From an uncultured Gammaproteobacteria bacterium (GTDB lineage: Bacteria; Pseudomonadota; Gammaproteobacteria; CAIUAS01): a stretch of 8,278 nucleotides of DNA. Location: NCBI GenBank assembly GCA_903897205.1, contig CAIUAS010000186.1:1-8278 (forward strand), read 5' to 3'. Below are positions 1-5,904 of the stretch, in pieces. Position numbers and translations under genes: made by a program. A model generated the notes under the pieces. The model had not been told where the DNA came from, ran no database searches, and saw only the letters and a program-made list of their open reading frames with translations. Position 1 is the first letter of the stretch; every line of letters starts with the position of its first letter.

Positions 1-169
1 CAGTAGATGAAGAGAATATCAAATATTACCAACACAGTTGCAATATTGTTCGATTCATCGACTACTTTAGATAAAATAGTAATGACAAACACAGATATTA
101 AAGTAATGGTAATGGGGTTAAAAAAATACTTTATTATAAAATAGCTTGAACTGTTTTATCAAAACTCAT
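1..169 (-). pseudogene. Possible frameshifted 5' part of a small membrane-protein gene, cut by the window edge
   Basis: An ATG at 169-167 is preceded by GAG (178-176) with a 6-nt spacing. It opens a frame reading MSFDKTVQAIL that hits a double TAA stop at 136-131. The next minus frame is stop-free from 155 to the window edge. Read from about position 137 it gives IIKYFFNPITITLISVFV, then about 28 more residues with a second hydrophobic stretch (IATVLVIFDILFIY). One extra T in the TTTT run at 138-141 would join the two frames into a protein start with two likely transmembrane helices. No family is recognised. Chance open frames are common in DNA this AT-rich, so this could be noise. It could also be a decayed gene, or a sequencing error in a live one. 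It lies 176 bases downstream of ispA and would have its own promoter. Confidence 0.3.
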
Positions 170-194
170 AGCAATCTCAGTAACCGTAAAATGA

Positions 195-200
195 GTTATA
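195..200 (-). promoter_or_regulatory. Weak candidate -10 box for the broken membrane-protein frame
   Basis: The minus strand reads TATAAC here, one mismatch from TATAAT. It is about 26 bases upstream of the ATG at 169. The hexamer 17 bases further upstream (TTTATT) matches the -35 consensus poorly. Many such boxes occur by chance in sequence this AT-rich. Confidence 0.15.
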
Positions 201-285
201 TTCTGTAGTTAAAACTGAATAAATTGTGACAATAGTAGTTGAGGGTAAAAATTACTTTATGTTTTTGAAGTGACTTGGTGCTTAG

Positions 286-318
286 GATATTTATTAGAGA
301 TCGCCTGGCCTAAATATC
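286..318. repeat. AT-rich inverted repeat downstream of ispA
   Basis: GATATTTA (286-293) and TAAATATC (311-318) are perfect 8-base inverted arms around a 17-base loop that contains a GGCC and GC-rich bases. It starts 28 bases past the ispA stop. On the minus strand no T run follows the second arm, so it is not a canonical intrinsic terminator. It could still be a 3'-end structure for the operon transcript. I see no better terminator between ispA and the left edge. Confidence 0.35.
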
Positions 319-345
319 TAAAAATATATTTGCATTTAATCCTTA

Positions 346-1233
346 TTAAAACTCACGCCCAATAACAAACTGCGCTATCTCTTTTAGTTTACTCTCTTGC
401 AAACCGGCTTTTTCTAAAGCTAAATACGCTTGTTGATATAAAGCTTTTAATTTATCTTTTGCTGCTGACATGCCTAGTAAAGCGGGATAAGTTGCTTTAT
501 TTTTCGTTAAATCAGCGCCCTGTTTTTTACCTAAAATAGCGGTATTACTTTCAATATCAATAATGTCATCTCGCACTTGAAATGCCAAACCAATTGTTTG
601 TGCGAATTTTGTTAGATTAATAAATTGGATTTCAGTTACACAACCACCAGCTAAAGCGCCCAATTGAACGCTTGCGGTAATCAGTGCGCCTGTTTTGCAT
701 AGGTGAATATTCTCTAATTGATCTGGCGTAATTTGCTTACCTTCGGCAATTAAATCTAATACTTGCCCACCGACCATTCCACGCGCGCCACTCGCTTTAG
801 CTAAGATGCCAATCATTTTAATATTAATCTCAGCACTTATATTTTCACTGGCTTTGGCTAACATCTCAAAGGCAAATGCTTGCAGCGCATCGCCTGCTAA
901 AATCGCTATCGCTTCACCAAATACTTTATGACAAGCTGCTTTGCCATGCCGCAACTCATCATCATCCATCGCCGGTAAATCATCGTGCACTAATGAATAA
1001 GCATGCACTAATTCAACCGCCGCTGCTGCCTTATCTAATATAATTAATTCAGCGCCTAATGCTTCACCCGTTGCATAAACCATCCCCGCACGAATGCGCT
1101 TACCACCACCTAGTACCACATACTGAATAGCGTCACGTAATTCTGCCGGAACAGCATCCATCGCAATTAAGGATTTCGCTAAAAAAGCATTAATTCGCTC
1201 ACGATAATTAATTAAACAATCAAGTGCTATCAT
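346..1233 (-). CDS. ispA: Short-chain (2E,6E)-polyprenyl diphosphate synthase, farnesyl/geranyl type
   Basis: This 295-residue protein is a class I prenyltransferase that condenses DMAPP with IPP to give geranyl and then farnesyl diphosphate. It has the first Asp-rich motif DDLPAMD (84-90), the second DDIID (222-226), a GGGKR substrate-binding segment (42-46) and GGQVLDL (155-161). The residues just before the first motif (HAYSLVH) match the short-chain bacterial IspA pattern. The length is normal for IspA (about 290-300), and the C-terminus FVIGREF resembles the family ending. The usual Arg-Pro after GGKRxR is Arg-Ala here (48-49). It starts at ATG 1233, 14 nt after the mevalonate kinase stop, with no clear Shine-Dalgarno, so it is probably the last gene of the operon. 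The product would feed undecaprenyl and quinone synthesis. Final chain length (C10 or C15) cannot be read with certainty. Confidence 0.93.
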   Translation of the reverse strand: MIALDCLINYRERINAFLAKSLIAMDAVPAELRDAIQYVVLGGGKRIRAGMVYATGEALGAELIILDKAAAAVELVHAYSLVHDDLPAMDDDELRHGKAACHKVFGEAIAILAGDALQAFAFEMLAKASENISAEINIKMIGILAKASGARGMVGGQVLDLIAEGKQITPDQLENIHLCKTGALITASVQLGALAGGCVTEIQFINLTKFAQTIGLAFQVRDDIIDIESNTAILGKKQGADLTKNKATYPALLGMSAAKDKLKALYQQAYLALEKAGLQESKLKEIAQFVIGREF

Positions 1234-1247
1234 AAAAATAAATACAG

Positions 1248-2156
1248 TTATTTCGAATTGCGTGGGAATACTGGGATTAATTCAAACGGTAATTTATTAA
1301 TCGGTGGATGCGGCCATAAACTTAAAACGTAACCGCCATCCCCTGCTCCAGTCGGTTTAACCGCCAAAGCACCCGCCTCTAAAAGTTGTTCGCAATGATC
1401 TTTCAAATCACCATGTACCAAGCCCCATTGCTCAAAACAATGGTGCGCTTTGCGCAGCGCTTGTGTTAATAACGGTAACCCTTCTGATTCATTTAATTGT
1501 AGAGATTGCTCAGCCATTTGTGCGCTTACTATCATTTGCTGATCAATTATTTTCCCCAACGCTTCGTCTCTCGCCCATAATTCTTTTACTTTATTAATGC
1601 ATTTTGCCGTGACGCCCAATTGATCGGAATAAGATAAATAAAGCTGTGGAAGCCATTGATATTGAATAGGATAAAATCCTTCGCCTATTTTATAATGCAT
1701 GCCTTGATTGGTAATAACTCCTGCAATATCTACTCCGCTGCTTTTGCCATGAAAGTTGTCTTCTAAACGCCGCGCAAATTCAAATATATCTGCTTCATTG
1801 ATCCAACCATGCCATAAAAACCAGCGGGCAACTACCACGCATAATGCAGCAGAAAAACCTAAGCCTGCGCCCATGGGAATATTATTTTCTAAAAAGAAAT
1901 GTCCGGTAATATCGGCACGGGTTTTATCGATAATTTTTAAACCTGTTTCTAAAACGCCCCAAAAAAATAATAATAGCGTTTCTCCATAAGGCGCATCAAA
2001 ATCCGCCGTTAAAGTATTAGCTTCATTAAGATATTTTAATTTAATTAATTTACTAGGAATTGGAAAGACGAGCGCAGGGCCACCACGCAATACGGCATGT
2101 TCACCCGCTAAAATCCATTTAGCATGTGCAGTTGTTTCAAAATCAGTTTGTTGCAT
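1248..2156 (-). CDS. mvk: Mevalonate kinase (GHMP kinase family)
   Basis: This is a GHMP-fold kinase that phosphorylates mevalonate to 5-phosphomevalonate with ATP in the cytoplasm. From the ATG at 2156 it has 302 residues. Motif 1 is AKWILAGEHAVLRGG (12-26), with Lys13 and GEHAV typical of mevalonate kinases. Motif 2, the ATP loop, is PMGAGLGFSAA (94-104). The likely catalytic Asp is Asp143 in HGKSSGVD, and motif 3 is KPTGAGDGG (267-275). The usual GLGSSAA reads GLGFSAA, so the first loop Ser is Phe; the second Ser is kept. The frame extends to a TTG at 2177, but ATG 2156 has AAGG 8 bases upstream and starts at the family's usual N-terminus, so I chose ATG. It follows mvaD by 10 nt and precedes ispA by 14 nt. 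Assignment as the first kinase rests on the GEHAV and GAGLG motifs. Confidence 0.88.
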   Translation of the reverse strand: MQQTDFETTAHAKWILAGEHAVLRGGPALVFPIPSKLIKLKYLNEANTLTADFDAPYGETLLLFFWGVLETGLKIIDKTRADITGHFFLENNIPMGAGLGFSAALCVVVARWFLWHGWINEADIFEFARRLEDNFHGKSSGVDIAGVITNQGMHYKIGEGFYPIQYQWLPQLYLSYSDQLGVTAKCINKVKELWARDEALGKIIDQQMIVSAQMAEQSLQLNESEGLPLLTQALRKAHHCFEQWGLVHGDLKDHCEQLLEAGALAVKPTGAGDGGYVLSLWPHPPINKLPFELIPVFPRNSK

Positions 2157-2164
2157 AATGTTGA

Positions 2165-2168
2165 CCTT
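2165..2168 (-). promoter_or_regulatory. Ribosome binding site that fixes the mevalonate kinase start
   Basis: AAGG on the minus strand lies 8 bases before the ATG at 2156. It overlaps the mvaD stop codon (TAAGG, stop at 2169-2167), which suggests coupled translation. This supports the ATG over the upstream TTG at 2177. It is one of the clearest Shine-Dalgarno sequences in the operon. Confidence 0.6.
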
Positions 2169-3117
2169 ACAAAACAATAAATTTTTTAGTTAATTCATTT
2201 TTAATTTTTGACGCCATACTCGCTTGATCTGGCCGAAATAATAAATGCACATTAGGCCCCGCATCAATGGTTATTATCGGACCATCACCGCTATTCTCCC
2301 AACCCGTGCGCAAATAATTTAGAACTTCTAACGTACCCGCTTGAAAATAACCAAAGGGTTGATCAGACGTTTCAAATAAAGCGTGCATATCCCAAAATTC
2401 CTGCCAGGTAATCTTATAAGCGGCTTGCCAATTTTGGTTTGCAAGCGCATCCATTAACTCTGTTAATCTTTGCTGAGCACGTTCAATGCGACCAGTATAT
2501 AATAAACTTGTTTGCACTCTTAAGTGCGCTTCGCTGGAGGATATTGCTTTATGTTGCTCAGATATCACGACTACTTGATGCAATAAATGCGAATAGGGCA
2601 ACTCTATTTTTTTTATAGTTTTATCTTGCCATATCACCCAAGGCCCAAAAAATGAGCGGCAAGAAGATCCCGAACCTTGCCGACTTAAATCAGCCATTAT
2701 TGCTAGTGACAAGGGTTCATTACCTGTTAAGTCAGTCAAAGCATTAGCCGTGCATAAAGTTAACGCAGCAAAGCTTGCAGCAGAACTTGCAATCCCACAT
2801 CCGGCTGGGAAATTATTAGCGGAGCGAATAATAAAATTTCCCGTAAAATTAAAATATTGCTTAATAAAATTTAAATGATTGATATAACGTTGCTGTGCTT
2901 TTAACGTGAGCTCAGGCACAAAAATGGCATGCTCATTTTGCAAGGGTTCCCATTTATCTTGCGATAAGTTTTCGTGTAATTCTAAACAAACAAAGCTGCG
3001 TAAATGATCCAATGTATAAGATACCGAAGTATTTGCAGGCGAATTAATTACACCAGGATTTTTTCCCATATATTTTATTAAAGCGATATTGGCGGGCGCT
3101 GAGGCTGACCATTTCAT
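2167..3117 (-). CDS. mvaD: Diphosphomevalonate decarboxylase
   Basis: This 316-residue GHMP-fold enzyme converts 5-diphosphomevalonate plus ATP to IPP, CO2 and phosphate. The N-terminal APANIALIKYMGK (7-19) matches the family substrate motif, normally ending KYWGK, so Trp is replaced by Met17. Further family motifs are the ATP loop PAGCGIASSAASFAAL (104-119), RQGSGSSCRSFFG (146-158) with Arg154, and DAGPN (285-289) with the likely catalytic Asp285. The length fits bacterial members (about 310-330). Its ATG overlaps the upstream kinase stop as ATGA (3114-3117), implying coupled translation. The segment around 190-198 (KAISSSEAH) departs from the usual SSxxGM-type motif. The decarboxylase subfamily is secure. 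Exact substrate (5-diphospho- versus 5-phosphomevalonate) is inferred from the neighbouring kinases. Confidence 0.92.
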   Translation of the reverse strand: MKWSASAPANIALIKYMGKNPGVINSPANTSVSYTLDHLRSFVCLELHENLSQDKWEPLQNEHAIFVPELTLKAQQRYINHLNFIKQYFNFTGNFIIRSANNFPAGCGIASSAASFAALTLCTANALTDLTGNEPLSLAIMADLSRQGSGSSCRSFFGPWVIWQDKTIKKIELPYSHLLHQVVVISEQHKAISSSEAHLRVQTSLLYTGRIERAQQRLTELMDALANQNWQAAYKITWQEFWDMHALFETSDQPFGYFQAGTLEVLNYLRTGWENSGDGPIITIDAGPNVHLLFRPDQASMASKIKNELTKKFIVL

Positions 3118-4034
3118 ATTGATAATTCCACTTCAGTTGTTATTTGCAAACCAGGGCCTACTTTATTACCGTGCGTTACTACATTCATTGCTTTAGCTTT
3201 CAACCAATCTAATAGGGCAAAATGATTTTGTTTGTTAGCTAACACTAAAATGACATCAGCGCCTAAAGCACCGCAACCTTTTGCTGCTAACACCTGAGGA
3301 CATGCATTCAATAGGGTTAATAATTCTTCTGTCTTAGCACATACCCAGCCTTGTTTCTGCAACGCCTGCGCATATTCTTTAATACAATGAACAAAACCTT
3401 CTGCATTCTTTGTTTGTAAATGTTGAAATCCAGCAAATACGATATCCATTAATTGATGCGTAGTAAAAAATGTTAGTTCTTTCAAATGTTGATGCGTGGC
3501 AATTTTATTACCTGTGTGCAATAAATAATAATTAATATCTTCAAATGGCCACTCTACTACTTGTAATCGATTTTGCTCTTTATAGAAATAACTAACTCCT
3601 CCTTGAGCTTGAGCAATTAAATCCGCGCCGCTTGGCACCATGCCTTCACCATCCCAAGCAAATTGCTGATATTCAGTTAACAATTCTTTTACCTGACACG
3701 AAACTTTTAACGAAAAATCAGCAATAATTTTTGTTAATGTATTTACTAATAAAAATTGTGCACTTGAAGCGCCAAAACCACCGGCTCGATTATGCGGATC
3801 GTGAAATATTAAGTGATATCCCTTAAAAAGATCGGCGTTCAATAATAAATATTTACCGGCCGGACTCTCTTTATCGATATATTCAAAGATAACTGGTTGC
3901 TGTGTATGCTTATATTTAACCGTTAATTTAAAACAAGGCTGACTGGTTAATACTAATGTTGGCCCACCTTGCAAAGCCACATATTCGCCTAATAAAAAAG
4001 TTTTACTAGGCGCCGTTAAATGAAACGTCATCAT
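3114..4034 (-). CDS. mvaK2: GHMP kinase, probably phosphomevalonate kinase
   Basis: This protein of 306 residues probably phosphorylates 5-phosphomevalonate to 5-diphosphomevalonate, the step otherwise missing from the cluster. GHMP motifs visible are motif 1 around SKTFLLGEYVALQGG (10-24) with Lys11, the ATP loop GGFGASSAQF (85-94), VPSGADLIAQAQGG (133-146) with candidate catalytic Asp138, and motif 3 GCGALGADVILVL (253-265). It resembles the phosphomevalonate kinase type more than mevalonate kinase: GEYVA replaces GEHAV, and the PSGAD segment matches. It is shorter than the Gram-positive enzymes (about 335-360). It overlaps the mvaA stop by ATGA (4031-4034) and the mvaD start by ATGA (3114-3117). 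A second Met follows the first. Function rests partly on pathway completeness, and another phosphorylated mevalonate could be the substrate. Confidence 0.75.
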   Translation of the reverse strand: MMTFHLTAPSKTFLLGEYVALQGGPTLVLTSQPCFKLTVKYKHTQQPVIFEYIDKESPAGKYLLLNADLFKGYHLIFHDPHNRAGGFGASSAQFLLVNTLTKIIADFSLKVSCQVKELLTEYQQFAWDGEGMVPSGADLIAQAQGGVSYFYKEQNRLQVVEWPFEDINYYLLHTGNKIATHQHLKELTFFTTHQLMDIVFAGFQHLQTKNAEGFVHCIKEYAQALQKQGWVCAKTEELLTLLNACPQVLAAKGCGALGADVILVLANKQNHFALLDWLKAKAMNVVTHGNKVGPGLQITTEVELSI

Positions 4035-5329
4035 AACTTTTGCTCAGCACGCAGTTTTGCTAATAAATTCTTAGCATCACTTAAGGTAATTTTGGCATGG
4101 ATGCTTAAATAATCCTCTAGCTGTTTCTTAATAATAATTTGTTCTGCTTGGGTTGCATCCGTTGCTAATAGTAAATTATTAATATGCAACTTCATGTGGC
4201 CTTTAACAATTCCCTCGCCAGTTAGCGCTCTAATAGCGCCTAAATTTTGTACTAATCCCACTGCTGCTGTTATGCGCGCTAATTCATCGGCGGAGCTTAC
4301 CCCTAAAATACGCAAACTTAACTGTGCAGTGGGGTGTATGCGTGTAACTCCCCCTACCGTTCCCACGCTAATAGGTGCTTCAAAATAACCGACTAAATCT
4401 TTATTCTCCATGCGCCAAGTAGTAATAGCTCGATACTGACCTGAACGCGCTGCAAAAGCGTGTATACCTGCTTCTACCGCACGCCAATCATTCCCTGTGG
4501 CAATTAATATCGGGTCGATACCGTTTAAAACACCTTTATTATGCGTTGCAGCACGATAAGGGTCCATTTCCGCAAACAGGGATGCTTCGGCAATCGCTTG
4601 TCCTTGTTCAGGATCGATATCGTGCAAAACCACTTTCGCACGCGTTACTTTGGTGTCATTTAAATTCGATAAAATGCAGAGGGTAACCGTTTCACCAGTG
4701 AGCGTTTCGATTGGCTCTTTTAAAAACTCACAGACTTGCGTGATGATGTTCGCTCCCATCGCATCACAAGGATTTAATAAGACATGAACTACCGCCATAA
4801 TATCGCCGTCTTGGCGTAGCAAATGACGCACGTTAATATTTTTAACACCGCCACCACGTGCAACTAAATTGGGTATGACTGTCTTATTGGCTTGCTCCAT
4901 TAATGCTTGCCGATTTAATTCAATCATCTCTTTAAAAGCAGTAAAATTTTTTACTTTTGCTATTTGGATTTGACCAATAATAGTATCCCCTATTATTTCA
5001 GTCGTAATGGAACCACATTCACGCACCCATCTGGCATTACGGCTTGCGGCAGCAATAATGGAAGTCTCTTCAACAGCCATAGGGATAACATAGTCACGGT
5101 TATCAATATAAAAATTAGTGGCCACACCTAATGGAAGCGGGAAACAACCTATGACATTTTCTACAAACTTCTCAGCAAGTGAAGTGATATTGGGATCAAT
5201 TGAATGGTTGAGATAATCAACATCTTCAGGCGTAAGCGCACCTAAAGCGATAAGACGCTCGAAGCGTTCTTCACGCGTTAATTTAGAAAAGCCTTTAAAT
5301 AATTCTGCGGTTTTATTTTGTGTGTTCAC
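4031..5329 (-). CDS. mvaA: Hydroxymethylglutaryl-CoA reductase, class II bacterial type
   Basis: This 432-residue soluble enzyme reduces HMG-CoA to mevalonate, the committed step. It has no membrane domain. Family motifs are GFSKLTREERFERL (13-26), typical of the class II N-terminus; MAVEETS with the catalytic Glu pair (87-88); the cofactor loop DAMGAN (189-194); THNKG with Lys265; ATGNDWRAVEAG (277-288) with Asp281; and the C-terminal GHMKLH with the likely catalytic His378. The start is GTG (5327-5329), not ATG; no Met occurs in frame until residue 84, so GTG is the best choice. There is no clear Shine-Dalgarno. The gene begins 45 nt after the idi stop and ends in an ATGA overlap with the next kinase. 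The Asp that contacts NAD ribose in the Pseudomonas mevalonii enzyme appears to be Asn186 here (from memory), so NADPH use is possible. Class I is ruled out by the absent N-terminal membrane domain. Confidence 0.95.
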   Translation of the reverse strand: MNTQNKTAELFKGFSKLTREERFERLIALGALTPEDVDYLNHSIDPNITSLAEKFVENVIGCFPLPLGVATNFYIDNRDYVIPMAVEETSIIAAASRNARWVRECGSITTEIIGDTIIGQIQIAKVKNFTAFKEMIELNRQALMEQANKTVIPNLVARGGGVKNINVRHLLRQDGDIMAVVHVLLNPCDAMGANIITQVCEFLKEPIETLTGETVTLCILSNLNDTKVTRAKVVLHDIDPEQGQAIAEASLFAEMDPYRAATHNKGVLNGIDPILIATGNDWRAVEAGIHAFAARSGQYRAITTWRMENKDLVGYFEAPISVGTVGGVTRIHPTAQLSLRILGVSSADELARITAAVGLVQNLGAIRALTGEGIVKGHMKLHINNLLLATDATQAEQIIIKKQLEDYLSIHAKITLSDAKNLLAKLRAEQKL

Positions 5330-5350
5330 GATGATTTGAAAATATGATTT

Positions 5351-5356
5351 ATTATA
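5351..5356 (-). promoter_or_regulatory. Candidate internal -10 box ahead of mvaA
   Basis: In the 45-base gap between idi and mvaA the minus strand reads TATAAT, a perfect -10 consensus, about 22 bases before the GTG. The best -35 (TTAATT at 5373-5378, 16-base spacer) matches only half the consensus. It could give extra mvaA-to-ispA transcription. AT-rich gaps produce such matches by chance. Confidence 0.25.
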
Positions 5357-5374
5357 AAAATATTTATTAAGTAA

Positions 5375-5896
5375 TTAACTAGTAATTAAATCTAATGCTT
5401 GCATAAACCAAGCAGTATATTTCTCAGGATGCAAACGCAAATCTTCTTTTAAGCAATCAACATCTACCCAGCGTACATCAGCAACTTCTTCTTGATTAAA
5501 AGGAATATGTTCACCATTAAATGTTCCGACCAACACATGATCATATTCATGTTCAATAAGCTGATGACCTACCTCGGCCCTATATTTAAACGCGCCGATT
5601 TCAGTTAATTCAGCACTAATACCCATCTCTTCTTTTAAACGGCGCTGGCCTGCAACTAAAGTAGATTCACCGGGCATAGGATGACTGCAACATGTGTTAG
5701 TCCACAAACCTGCACTGTGGTATTTATTGGTTTGACGTTGCTGTAATAAAATCTGCAAACGGTTTGATTGATAGCGGATAATAAAAACAGAAAATGCACG
5801 ATGCAGTTTTGCTTGTTGATGCGCCAGCAACTTTTCTTCGATACCAATTTCATTATCATTGGCATCGACTAAAATGACATACTCTGGCGACATCAT
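5375..5896 (-). CDS. idi: Isopentenyl-diphosphate delta-isomerase, type 1 (Nudix)
   Basis: This 173-residue protein interconverts IPP and DMAPP using a divalent metal. It is the Nudix type 1 enzyme, not the flavin-dependent type 2. TNTCCSHP (66-73) matches the E. coli TNSVCGHP signature, with Cys70 as the proton-donating Cys and His72 as a metal ligand. His26 and His33 are further ligands. A degenerate Nudix box has GES and RRLKEEMG (85-92). IEHEYDHV (114-121) supplies Glu115 and Glu117, equivalent to the catalytic acidic pair. E. coli Idi has 182 residues, so this is full length. It starts 8 nt after the ppiD stop. There are two adjacent ATGs (5896 and 5893) and no strong Shine-Dalgarno. In a mevalonate pathway Idi is required to make DMAPP, which explains its place in this operon. 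Confidence 0.94.
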   Translation of the reverse strand: MMSPEYVILVDANDNEIGIEEKLLAHQQAKLHRAFSVFIIRYQSNRLQILLQQRQTNKYHSAGLWTNTCCSHPMPGESTLVAGQRRLKEEMGISAELTEIGAFKYRAEVGHQLIEHEYDHVLVGTFNGEHIPFNQEEVADVRWVDVDCLKEDLRLHPEKYTAWFMQALDLITS

Positions 5897-5904
5897 AACT
5901 AATC

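Noticed and set aside
3..74. Plus-strand open frame of 23 codons at the left edge, possibly a gene tail
   Set aside because: Very short, and it overlaps the more convincing hydrophobic minus-strand frame; no family recognised.
104..115. Tandem TAATGG hexamer
   Set aside because: Only two copies, in AT-rich DNA; not a repeat array.
1756..1989. Plus-strand open frame of 77 codons inside mevalonate kinase
   Set aside because: It lies antisense to a gene with full GHMP motifs and shows no recognisable domain.
4194..4388. Plus-strand open frame of 64 codons inside mvaA
   Set aside because: Antisense to the conserved C-terminal part of HMG-CoA reductase; no independent support.
5656..5865. Minus-strand open frame of 69 codons overlapping idi
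   Set aside because: Out of frame with idi, whose catalytic residues are clear in the other frame.
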